The notes under the pieces were generated by a model. It was not told the DNA's origin, ran no database searches, and saw only the letters and a list, made by a program, of their open reading frames with translations. This document shows, piece by piece, positions 1 through 8,124 of a stretch of 64,000 nt of DNA. The first letter of the stretch is position 1. Every line of letters begins with the position of its first letter. Source of the stretch: Natronomonas gomsonensis (GTDB lineage Archaea > Halobacteriota > Halobacteria > Halobacteriales > Haloarculaceae); the NCBI RefSeq assembly GCF_013391635.1, contig NZ_JACAWU010000002.1, positions 1,116,001 through 1,180,000 on the forward strand, read 5' to 3'. The translations under genes and the position numbers were made by a program.

Positions 1-1512
1 ATTATGAACGAAACCTGGGCACAGCAGCGTGCCGAATACGGTTACCGTGACGTCCGCCCCCACTCTTTGATGAAATGCTTCGCCGGACAGCCCTATGTGG
101 ACGTTCGAGCCGATTTCAACTCCTTCATTCCGGCTTCGGTCCCCGACGACCTCGCCGAACGTCTCATTGAGTATTATCTCGATCGACTTGAGGCTCATCC
201 GGAATATCACGACAAAGTTGAATTCGATATCGTCCTGACCTGCCTAACTTTCGACTACGAGGACCAAATCGAACCACTCCGCGATGCAGGGTTCACTGAA
301 GACGAACTGGAGCTATTCCGGGACGGTCTCCAAGAGATTACTCTTGAAGCGTACAATCGACTCGACGACGACCTCACACAGATCGAACGGCTCGAGGAAC
401 GCTATGAGGAGATAACCTCGGTAGATCTTCCATCGCTCAAGGAAGCATATTTGCTTCTCGAAGACTGTCGGAGGTTCGGTACGCTCCCATTCGCCCACCT
501 CGCTCGGACGGCATTCGTCGCCACGTCACTGCTACACTCACTTGAACGGAAGGGTGTTCTGACGACCGACCAGCGCAGTAACTTTCAGAACGCACTGAAC
601 ACTATCGCTCGACAGTTCGAACGCGACGGCTATCGAGTCTCTTCGGGCGACCTGGAATGGGATGAGTTTGTCGACACCTACGGTCACCTTCGTCCGGGTA
701 CGTATGAGATTACCTCGCCTGCCTACGCTGAGAACCCCAAGGAGTACCTTCGTCCGGTAGTCGAGACTGACAGCGAACCGGAAAGCCACCCGAATCCCAT
801 CGATGTCTGGGACAAAGATACGAAGCTTCGAATTGAGGACGAACTCGAGCGAATTGGCTTGCCGGTTGCCGCGGACGAGTTCGTCGACTTCCTCGTCCGG
901 GCAATTGAGGGACGGGAGCGCTCGAAGTTCGTCTTCTCACGAAATTTGAGTGCGGCACTCGAACGTATCGCCGAGTTCGGTGCCGATCACGGCCTGTCGA
1001 GGGAGGACCTCTCGCACGTCTCTCTGGAGTCGTACTTCGAGCTGGCGTTGAACCACCCACCATCGGATGTCGAAGGATGGCTCTCTGAACAGATACGTGC
1101 CGGCCGAAACCAACACACAGTGACGACATCCGTCGAATTACCACCCCTCCTCTTTGATGAGAGCGACTTCATCGTCTTCGAAAGCCCGTCACGTGAGGCG
1201 AACTTCGTGACCAACGAAACCCTCATAGCCGACGTGGTCGAACTCAATGACAGTGACGTATACCCCGAGGAGCTTAACGGGCGAATTGTCCTCATCGAGC
1301 AAGCAGATCCTGGATACGACTGGCTGTTCGGTCACGATATCGCTGGCTTGGTGACGATGTACGGAGGTGCAAATTCGCACATGGCGGTACGAGCTGCCGA
1401 GTTCTCGTTGCCAGCCGCCATCGGCGTCGGCGAGAACCGCTATGAGCAGCTCCGTCGGGCAGAGGTCGTCGAACTGAACTGTGCAGCTTTGAATGTCAAG
1501 GTGGTACAGTGA
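1..1512 (+). CDS. L-glutamine kinase-like PEP-synthase-family protein (5' end outside window)
   Basis: The reading frame is open to the window edge, so 502 residues is a minimum and the N-terminal ATP-grasp part is probably missing. The C-terminus carries the phosphohistidine swivel domain of the PEP synthase/pyruvate phosphate dikinase family: GGANSHMAVRA, with the acceptor His 44 residues from the end, followed by LPAAIGVG. The family comparison is with Campylobacter Cj1418, which phosphorylates the amide of L-glutamine using ATP. That enzyme is encoded beside a class I amidotransferase and a cytidylyltransferase, as here. The stop overlaps the GTG of the next gene, so the three genes are one transcription unit. 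A generic PEP-utilising enzyme is the alternative; the two neighbours make glutamine kinase the better call. Confidence 0.75.
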   Translation: MMNETWAQQRAEYGYRDVRPHSLMKCFAGQPYVDVRADFNSFIPASVPDDLAERLIEYYLDRLEAHPEYHDKVEFDIVLTCLTFDYEDQIEPLRDAGFTEDELELFRDGLQEITLEAYNRLDDDLTQIERLEERYEEITSVDLPSLKEAYLLLEDCRRFGTLPFAHLARTAFVATSLLHSLERKGVLTTDQRSNFQNALNTIARQFERDGYRVSSGDLEWDEFVDTYGHLRPGTYEITSPAYAENPKEYLRPVVETDSEPESHPNPIDVWDKDTKLRIEDELERIGLPVAADEFVDFLVRAIEGRERSKFVFSRNLSAALERIAEFGADHGLSREDLSHVSLESYFELALNHPPSDVEGWLSEQIRAGRNQHTVTTSVELPPLLFDESDFIVFESPSREANFVTNETLIADVVELNDSDVYPEELNGRIVLIEQADPGYDWLFGHDIAGLVTMYGGANSHMAVRAAEFSLPAAIGVGENRYEQLRRAEVVELNCAALNVKVVQ

Positions 1513-2150
1513 CTCGCATCGGGTTGACCCAGCGAGTGAGCGTTGTCGAGGACTTTGGCGAACGCAGGGATTGTCTCGATCAGGAGTGGACGACACTCCT
1601 CGAGGACCTCGGCCACACGCCGATACCGCTCCCGAACTCTGTCAATGACGGCACCAGCCACCTCACGGAGATGGAACTAGACAGCCTCGTTTTGACAAGC
1701 GGGAATGATCTCTCTTCACTCGAGTATCCAGCAAACCCAGCACCAGAACGTGACCGATTCGAGACCGAGGCACTGGAGTATGCGATTGATACCGGCTTAC
1801 CAGTTCTCGGTGTCTGTCGTGGCCTCGAACTCCTGAACACCTACTTCGGTGGGTCACTCGCGTCGATTGACGGTCACGTTGCAACCACACACGCCGTTGA
1901 ATTCACGAATGAAAAGTCCGGTTTCGAGTTTCCGAATCGAGTAATCGTCAACAGCTACCACGACTATGCTATCCCCATGGATGGGGTCGGTGACGAATTA
2001 CAGGTACTCGGGAAATCTCCAGACGACTCAGTGGAGTGTATGGTCCACAGCGAATACCCCATTTGGGGTATTATGTGGCATCCAGAACGACAATCGCCAT
2101 CGAAGAACCTCGACCGACAGTTACTCAACCATGTTCTAGGTGGTAACTAA
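1509..2150 (+). CDS. Class I glutamine amidotransferase, probable gamma-glutamyl-CDP-amidate hydrolase
   Basis: 213 residues, a complete single-domain class I glutamine amidotransferase. The nucleophile elbow GVCRG gives Cys103, and the WHPE motif gives His191 and Glu193, so the catalytic triad is intact. It resembles PuuD-type gamma-glutamyl hydrolases. The Campylobacter counterpart Cj1417 cleaves CDP-L-glutamine to glutamate and cytidine diphosphoramidate. The GTG start at 1509 overlaps the upstream stop by 4 nt, and the next gene begins 2 nt after its stop, which indicates translational coupling in an operon. The specific substrate is inferred from gene context; the hydrolase fold itself is clear. 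Confidence 0.8.
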   Translation: MTRIGLTQRVSVVEDFGERRDCLDQEWTTLLEDLGHTPIPLPNSVNDGTSHLTEMELDSLVLTSGNDLSSLEYPANPAPERDRFETEALEYAIDTGLPVLGVCRGLELLNTYFGGSLASIDGHVATTHAVEFTNEKSGFEFPNRVIVNSYHDYAIPMDGVGDELQVLGKSPDDSVECMVHSEYPIWGIMWHPERQSPSKNLDRQLLNHVLGGN

Positions 2151-2152
2151 GC

Positions 2153-2959
2153 ATGAGTGATGACGTAACTGCACGTGCGATTCACCTCGCTGCCGGTGAG
2201 GGGAGGCGACTTCGGCCTATCACGAACGATCGCCCGAAACCACTCGTCGAACTCGATGGAGTATCGCTGCTAGAGCGAAACGTCGAGACACTCAGGGATT
2301 GTGGAGTCACTGATCAGATTGTCGTAACAGGCTATTGTGCGGACCAAATCCAGGAACTGGGATACGACACCGAACACAACCCCGTATATGACAAAACAGA
2401 CATGGTCTACAGCTTGTTCTGTGCCCAAGATATGTTTCCGGAGGATCGCGACCTTCTAATTTCCTACGGTGACATCATTTACGAACAGAAAGTCGTCGAA
2501 GCCTTGCTTGAATCCGATGCTGGCGTCAGCGTCATTGTTGATAGACAGTGGAAGGATCTTTGGGACGCGCGATTCGAAGACCCGCTCGAAGACGCTGAAA
2601 CCTTGCGCCTCAGAGAGAACAATCGAATCAAGGATATCGGTAACACACCGGACACATCGTCCGAAATCCAAGGACAATACATCGGGCTCATTAAGATTAG
2701 AGCCGACCAGATCGGGCCATTCGCGGAAAAGTACAATCAACTCGCTGAGAAGGACGGCGCCGAGTACGCGTCAGTTGAAATGACACACTTCATTCAGAGG
2801 ATGATCGATGATGGCTGGGATGTGAGGGCCGTGCCCGTTGACGGTGGTTGGCTGGAGATTGACACTGTTGAAGACTTGGAGATGTACCAGAATCTTTACT
2901 CTGACGGAGAATTGAATAGGTATATCGATTTGGGGTCAACAGAAGAAACTGCGGAGTAG
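2153..2959 (+). CDS. NTP transferase, probable CTP:phosphoglutamine cytidylyltransferase
   Basis: 268 residues. The N-terminal nucleotide-binding loop LAAGEGRRLRPIT is at about 12-24 with Lys-Pro of DRPKPL near 29, the metal-binding aspartate is in SYGDIIYE (about 107), and the second acidic site GGWLEID is at about 231-237. This layout is that of LicC-type CTP:phosphocholine cytidylyltransferases and of Campylobacter Cj1416, which joins CTP and L-glutamine phosphate to make CDP-L-glutamine. Gene order is kinase, hydrolase, cytidylyltransferase with overlaps or 2-nt spacing. If the neighbours are ignored, a sugar-1-phosphate or phosphocholine nucleotidyltransferase would be the generic alternative. 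Confidence 0.78.
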   Translation: MSDDVTARAIHLAAGEGRRLRPITNDRPKPLVELDGVSLLERNVETLRDCGVTDQIVVTGYCADQIQELGYDTEHNPVYDKTDMVYSLFCAQDMFPEDRDLLISYGDIIYEQKVVEALLESDAGVSVIVDRQWKDLWDARFEDPLEDAETLRLRENNRIKDIGNTPDTSSEIQGQYIGLIKIRADQIGPFAEKYNQLAEKDGAEYASVEMTHFIQRMIDDGWDVRAVPVDGGWLEIDTVEDLEMYQNLYSDGELNRYIDLGSTEETAE

Positions 2960-3193
2960 AAGGACTCGCAGGCTTTGAACGATTTGAGTACAATAACGGC
3001 TTGTTCGATTACTGAACATCAATGAAGGAAAGTGTTTGCAGAGGATAGGCAAATTTCTACTGGTTCGGAACACGCAGTCGCCGGAGGTTGGCAAGAATCT
3101 CAAACTCGCATCTCTCGCAGAGTAATGTCAGAAGGAATCAAGGTCCGTTTTGGGTGCGTTAGATATTCGGTGGTCGTAGAATAACATCGTGTT

Positions 3194-4088
3194 GTGCCAA
3201 CAGAAAAGCTACGACGGGTTGTTCGGACGATGTACAAGGACGGATTTAGCGACGTACTGGAGGAGGTAAACGCACACCTCAAGTACGTGGACTCGCCGGC
3301 CGCGATTATCTACGGGCGTGTACCTAAACCGGCTATTTTTTGACGCAATTATCTATCAAACACGCTACGGGCTGAATTTCGACGAAGCCCTCGATCTAGC
3401 ATCAAATACGGAGAAAGATATCATCATCGATGTGCTCTCGAATTTAAATTCCGAAGACGTGTTCTACGACGTTGGGGCCAGGACGGGAAAGTACTCCCTG
3501 AAGGTGGCACAACTCTCTGATTCCCCCCAGGCGGTCGTAGCCTTCGAACCAACGAATTCTGTAAATTCTCTCAGGCGAACAGCTGTGGAACGTAGTCTCG
3601 ATATCGAAATCGTGGATGAGGCTATCGGTACACATTCTAAGAGTCAGTACTACAGGACGGTACGGAACGGCCACGTGACGCTGACTTCTGGCCCCGAGGA
3701 AGTTCCGAAGGAAGATATCGAAGTTATTGACGGCTCCGAGATCTCCGACCGGAGGTTCCCAGATCCGACAGTTGTTAAAATCGACGTCAACGGATGGGAT
3801 TGGGACGTTTCAAAAGCGCTAAAACCACTGTTGGCAAAATAAAAGTGTCGGCTAGTATATATAGAGATAGAACCGCCAAGTACGGACACTGAACACCGTC
3901 ACCCACCAATTTACGAACTCACAGACGACGAACTCCGACGGTATTTTGAGGAGAACTGGTCTTTCGACGAGATGCTGATACTACTGACATCACTTGGGTT
4001 CAAATGCGAGTACCTCATGGATCGCTCGAACGATCTCTTCATCAAAGCATTCCGGGATGGGGAAGCCAGCATGGGACCTCGTGATTGA
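3194..4088 (+). pseudogene. FkbM-family methyltransferase, disrupted by a frameshift and a nonsense codon
   Basis: Three pieces together make one FkbM methyltransferase of about 290 residues. The first (from a GTG near 3194, reading through GFSDVLEEVNAHLKYVDSPA) is out of frame with the main body from about 3318, so a one-base shift lies near 3315. The body has the SAM-binding region DVFYDVGARTGKYS, FEPTNS and the later VVKIDVNGWD. It stops at TAA 3840-3842. The same frame then stays open for another 81 codons, with typical FkbM C-terminal sequence (LLTSLGFKCEYLMDRSNDLF), to TGA at 4086. A single AAA to TAA change would explain the internal stop. The gene converges on the next locus 9 bp away. 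Its original role was probably O-methylation of a surface glycan. Confidence 0.75.
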
Positions 4089-4097
4089 CGGGGCCCT

Positions 4098-4979
4098 TCA
4101 CTTAGTCACTCGTCCAAGAATATCCTTGAGGACTAACCGCCCGGTGTTACGCCAAACCTCTATGTCTTCCTGGCGCGTGAGATCGCCTAGTTCATCTGGA
4201 CGTTCTATGGAGAAATCTGGGTCCTGTATCAGCCGGATTCCTTCAACCAGCATATCGTCGTACAGACGGTTCTGTTTCACCTTCACCTCCCAGTAGGTGG
4301 ACGCGTCGCTGATGTCGGCCGATTTTATAACAATCGGGAACCCGCCGTCCAAGTCGTCGGTCAGACGCTGTAATGTGACGCCGATCTCGTTCTCGCCATT
4401 GATGAATTGCCAGAACGCTGCCGGGCGGCCCCTGTACTTCCGTACGTCTCCCGAGTGGAAGCTCAAGATCCCATACTTGGGCTCAAAGAGAATCCGTCCA
4501 CGGAGAATCTCGTGCTCGAAATTCACGACCACGTCGGACGTCTCGCACACCTTGTCGACGATTTCGTCTGGTATCTCGGTTCCGACGCCTGAATCTACGG
4601 TTTTAGGTCAAAAAATCAACTTTTCTACATCTTCCAGAGCAACAATTTCAGATATATTCGTACGTTTGTAATATGTCTTTAGCTCCTCGATGTACTTGTC
4701 ACCCAGAAACTCAGCTGTCCTGAACTCGAGGCCCATCAAGACTGACGCGTCCCTTGACGCGACCTTGCTAAGGAACTTCGATAGTAGGCCAGGAAATCCG
4801 TCCGCCGTGGTCTCCTCTGCCGAACTAGTAGCCTCTTCGTGTTTGGTTTCGTTTATTACGAGGTAGTCTACCGTGACATCCGTCTCGCGACACATCGTCT
4901 CAAGGGCTGTGAAGTCGTGTCGGCGGAGCGAATCGGTCTCTAGCAGGACACTGACGTTAAGCGAACCGTCATTAGTCAT
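4098..4979 (-). pseudogene. Formyltransferase-family protein split by an in-frame TGA
   Basis: The start at 4979 has a TATA box 22-31 bp upstream. The frame runs 123 codons to TGA at 4608-4610 and then continues in the same frame for 170 more codons to the stop at 4098. The distal part has the formyltransferase fold signature FHSGDVRKYRGRPAAFW, then NGENEIGVTL and a DDLDGG acidic loop, as in Fmt and sugar N-formyltransferases. The Asn of the usual Asn-x-His pair is Ser here. Fused across the stop, the product would be about 293 residues, normal for a sugar N-formyltransferase. It is therefore a recent nonsense pseudogene, unless the stop is recoded or is a sequence error. The likely role was N-formylation of an amino sugar in the glycan. 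Confidence 0.7.
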
Positions 4980-5000
4980 ATTAGTCAGAAGAGGCCGGTA

Positions 5001-5010
5001 AATATATATA
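5001..5010 (-). promoter_or_regulatory. TATA box of the formyltransferase locus
   Basis: An alternating AT stretch reads ATATATATT on the minus strand, 22-31 bp upstream of the ATG at 4979. This is the archaeal TATA spacing expected for a leaderless transcript. Confidence 0.55.
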
Positions 5011-5156
5011 TCTTGAGTATTTTAAACGTGACCAGGATTCCATAGCCAATTCTTTCTTTCTAATGGTTGAGTTAATGTTGAGAATCCTTTGTTTCGGAGT
5101 GCGTCGTCGTATAACCAGCAAGTTCAATTCAGTAACCACCCAGAGATTTGTACGGG

Positions 5157-5164
5157 TTTATATA
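5157..5164 (+). promoter_or_regulatory. TATA box upstream of the 5187 gene
   Basis: TTTATATA lies 23-30 bp before the ATG at 5187. This predicts a transcript starting at or next to the start codon and supports that start. Confidence 0.6.
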
Positions 5165-5186
5165 GATTCAGCAGACTACTGAAGGT

Positions 5187-5519
5187 ATGGACATAATGAA
5201 GGTAATTCGAGTTCAACCAACGACTAATCTTTCCATAGAATATTGCTTAAAGAGACTGCTTAAGAACGCAAAAGATGAATATAGCTCCCTCGATATTCAC
5301 CCGCCCACAATCCTGAACGAAGCACCAGGACTTGGGGAAACTTGGCAATTATGTACAGATGTGACCGGTCCAAGGGGGATCGTTGTTCGGGCCAAAAAAT
5401 ATACGCCCTACTTATCGACCAGCAGCGACCACGATATCGGTATCCAAGCTAGCCAGGCTAAAGGTATTGAGAACCTTCTAGACCGATCCATCAGCGAGAT
5501 CTCCGAAGGACTTGATTAA
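5187..5519 (+). CDS. Hypothetical protein, 110 aa
   Basis: I do not recognise this protein. It is 110 residues, not membrane-spanning, and less acidic than typical haloarchaeal proteins. It has its own well-placed TATA box and ends 4 nt before the ATG of an FkbM methyltransferase, so the two are probably co-transcribed. The opening MKVIRVQPTTNLS resembles the start of some glycan-pathway enzymes, and the protein could be what is left of a longer glycosyltransferase-type gene. I cannot demonstrate that. Confidence 0.5.
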   Translation: MDIMKVIRVQPTTNLSIEYCLKRLLKNAKDEYSSLDIHPPTILNEAPGLGETWQLCTDVTGPRGIVVRAKKYTPYLSTSSDHDIGIQASQAKGIENLLDRSISEISEGLD

Positions 5520-5523
5520 AACT

Positions 5524-6351
5524 ATGGCAGACCTATTAAATCGTATTCGAGAGTTGCACGAAGAGGGCGGGACCACGGCCGTCACAGATGGAATAAAGCG
5601 AAAGATTGCCTACGATATTTTTCCGCAATATTGGAGGCTCCGATTGCTACTGCCCGGATCCATCACCACCTGTACTGTCGGTGGTCAAACGAGAAATTTC
5701 TATACTGAAAACGAGATTGAGCTCAAGCGATTCACGTTTCTAAACGAAGGCGAAATTCTCGAAACAGTGATCTCGGAGCTCCAACCGACAGACATTTTCT
5801 GGGACGTGGGTGCGAACATCGGGCTTTACACATGTTTCGCCGCGCCAATCTGCGACACCACAATCGCTTTCGAACCGGTACCGAACAACGCAAATCGAAT
5901 CAAAAAGAATCTCGAGTTGAACGACACAGATGCGATAATAGAGCGAATCGCTCTCGGCGAATGCCACGATGAAATGTCTATTAATGTTGACGGCAGCAAA
6001 ACCGGAGGAAAAAGCTCACTTGCCTCAATAAAAAATTCTACTGAATCCATAAAAGTGCCTGTTCGTACTGGTGACGAATTGACGAGAGTCGATACGGTTC
6101 CCACCCCCTCAGTCATCAAGATGGATATCGAAGGCGCTGAGGCGATGGCGCTAGCCGGTCTTGAAGAAACGCTGCCCCAAGTACGAACAGCATTTATTGA
6201 GGTCCACCCTAAAAAACTCAAGAATCTCGGAACTGATATAGAGGAGGTTCACGAAATGCTGGCCAACGCGGGATTTCGAATTCGTAACGCAAATTTATCG
6301 AACCGTTTAGTCACATTTCTTATTGCCAGCCGGGACAATTCAAGTGTTTAA
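5524..6351 (+). CDS. FkbM-family SAM-dependent methyltransferase
   Basis: 275 residues from ATG 5524; an in-frame start 12 nt earlier is less likely. The Rossmann SAM site is FWDVGANIGLYT, followed by the acidic FEPVPNN, then the family signature VIKMDIEGAEAMAL and the C-terminal AFIEVHPKKLK. All are intact, unlike the broken paralogue at 3.2-4.1 kb. FkbM enzymes methylate hydroxyls, usually on sugars or polyketides, so glycan O-methylation is the natural role here. If the phosphoramidate pathway at 1-3 kb is active, this is a candidate for the O-methyl step, but nothing in the sequence fixes the substrate. It converges on the LicD gene with a single base between the stops. Confidence 0.85.
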   Translation: MADLLNRIRELHEEGGTTAVTDGIKRKIAYDIFPQYWRLRLLLPGSITTCTVGGQTRNFYTENEIELKRFTFLNEGEILETVISELQPTDIFWDVGANIGLYTCFAAPICDTTIAFEPVPNNANRIKKNLELNDTDAIIERIALGECHDEMSINVDGSKTGGKSSLASIKNSTESIKVPVRTGDELTRVDTVPTPSVIKMDIEGAEAMALAGLEETLPQVRTAFIEVHPKKLKNLGTDIEEVHEMLANAGFRIRNANLSNRLVTFLIASRDNSSV

Positions 6352-6352
6352 G

Positions 6353-7000
6353 TTACGACATAAGTTCAATCGGAGTTTCCTGTTTTACCAACCCGCTATC
6401 GTCCCAATAATGGTAGTCGTCTGTCGGTGTTCTCCAGTCTCCATAAACATACTCAAGATATTCCTCAACCTGGGCTGGCATATAAATTTCAAACTCTTCG
6501 CTGTAGTTCCGCTCCATATAGAATTGTTTAGGAGCCTGGCGAGTACGGATTTCATTAATCGTATTCCAAACCGGATCCAATATCTCCGTTTGATGGACGT
6601 ACCAATAGTAGGCCGTCTGGAGACGAGCAAACGGATTCAAATTGTTCGATCGAACAGCGGTAGCACTCCAAGCAGTATCATCGTGAATTCGATACACGAC
6701 AAACGTTGTTTTCACGCCGTCATTGGGTGATTCAGGGAGTACATCCATTCCGTGAACCTCACCATCATATATTTTTCGACGAACCGTAAACCCACATAGT
6801 GATTCAACGATTTCTTCAACGGTCTCAATTTCGTCGGCCCACACTCCAAACTCGACGTCATCATCCCACTCTATTGGGTGTCCCTCACGAACCAGGCCGA
6901 GTAATACACCCAAATCCAGCCAGTAAGAAACATCCTGCTCCTCCAGGAGATCCCGGACCCAATACATTTGTTCCTCAATGTCTGCCGGGTATGGATTCAT
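6353..7000 (-). CDS. LicD-family phosphotransferase
   Basis: 215 residues. The N-terminal nucleotidyltransferase-like motif YWLDLGVLLGLVREG is followed by the acidic metal-binding sequence EWDDDVEFGVW. The C-terminal EEYLEYVYGDWRTP is the LicD ending (YGDWxxP). LicD proteins transfer a phospho-substituent such as phosphocholine from a CDP-activated donor to a sugar hydroxyl. In this island the only evident CDP-linked donor pathway is the phosphoramidate-type one at 1-3 kb, so this is an attractive transferase candidate (inference). A TATA box lies 21-30 bp upstream of the ATG, indicating leaderless expression from its own promoter. Confidence 0.8.
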   Translation of the reverse strand: MNPYPADIEEQMYWVRDLLEEQDVSYWLDLGVLLGLVREGHPIEWDDDVEFGVWADEIETVEEIVESLCGFTVRRKIYDGEVHGMDVLPESPNDGVKTTFVVYRIHDDTAWSATAVRSNNLNPFARLQTAYYWYVHQTEILDPVWNTINEIRTRQAPKQFYMERNYSEEFEIYMPAQVEEYLEYVYGDWRTPTDDYHYWDDSGLVKQETPIELMS

Positions 7001-7020
7001 ATATGATATGATTTCAGTCG

Positions 7021-7030
7021 TGTATATAAT
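7021..7030 (-). promoter_or_regulatory. TATA box of the LicD gene
   Basis: The minus strand reads ATTATATACA here, 21-30 bp before the ATG at 7000, fitting a leaderless transcript. Confidence 0.55.
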
Positions 7031-7319
7031 CGATTCGGTAACTCTATGGCATAAGTATAGCTAACATTCACTGATCAGAATTTATATCGAATCCCGAGTT
7101 CGAACAACATCCAACAATGGCCCGGGACTTTACGTTTACAGAACGCTCGTCCTACGTGTCTTAGTGGCCGTGCTCACCGGTGTATCGCCAGAAATACGTG
7201 CCATCTCTCTGTTTCAAATCAGTCAGACCCGGTCACGTTAAAATCCTTATTCATTCGCAAGATAATTCTCAATTTCAATCCCTTCGCGGACTTATCCGTA
7301 CGGTTTGCTAGCATCCTTG

Positions 7320-7800
7320 ATCATGACTTACCCAGAATTTACAGACGTGGGATACCTCTTCTTAAGCTTTGACCGTTCGAGCTGCGGGTTACCGATATCT
7401 ACGCTCGCGGTTTGTGACGCTTTCTGTCTAATCTCAAAGTCTGGACCGTCGAAAAGGTTTCTGTAGTATGGCGGTACAGGTTGTTAGAATCACCTTCGAA
7501 TCCACAGCTAGGAAAATGCGGTATGTGTTGATATTCTCTAGGTGTATGAACGACTTCCATTCCGGTCCCGGGTCGTTGGCGGTATCAAGTATATACTCGG
7601 CGGCTATATCCAATTTTGCCTGCATCGCAGGTCAAGATATGATTCAGCTGGCTCTCCACGGCGAAAATCATGTAAATGTGACTCGTTACCGTAAGACACT
7701 CTCGCGAGTTTCTCTTTGATGTTGTCGCCGATCCCCGATAGCACCTGTTGTTGAGATGGTTCCGTGCCGCCGTTTGGTCGGTAATTGGCAACATTCTATC
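7320..7800 (-). pseudogene. Decayed coding sequence of unknown family; surrounding 1.1 kb otherwise empty
   Basis: The 7031-8124 interval has no intact gene. On the minus strand three short stretches in different frames read as plausible protein. These are QQQVLSGIGDNIKEKLARVS with SHLHDFRRGEPAESYLDLR (about 7600-7750), AKLDIAAEYILDTAND with EWKSFIHLENINTYRI (about 7490-7625), and PPYYRNLFDGPDFEIRQK (about 7400-7480). They are separated by frameshifts and stops, so this looks like a remnant of one gene. I cannot name the family. Nothing recognisable was seen at 7031-7320. Confidence 0.35.
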
Positions 7801-8124
7801 CTTCTCGCAGAAATATTGGTTTTAAAAGAGATTTTCGATATTCGTTAGGAAGTGCTCGCCTGCCAGACGGACCGCGCACCGTGAGTACACTTTAATTTTC
7901 AGATCAATTAAGTATAATATTTCGTCTGTAGGCGGCCCGATTGGCAGTGTCATTAAATAATCAATATACTACATTTGTAATTTTAGATTATAAATCAACA
8001 GGATATTTTCATGATTGGGACGCCGTCGATATGGCGAGTTTGGCGCGACTACTTCAAACCGTTAGGAAGATTAGGACTCGTTTCCGAGGGGCTACGTACG
8101 AGACCCAGAGGAGGAGCTACCTAT

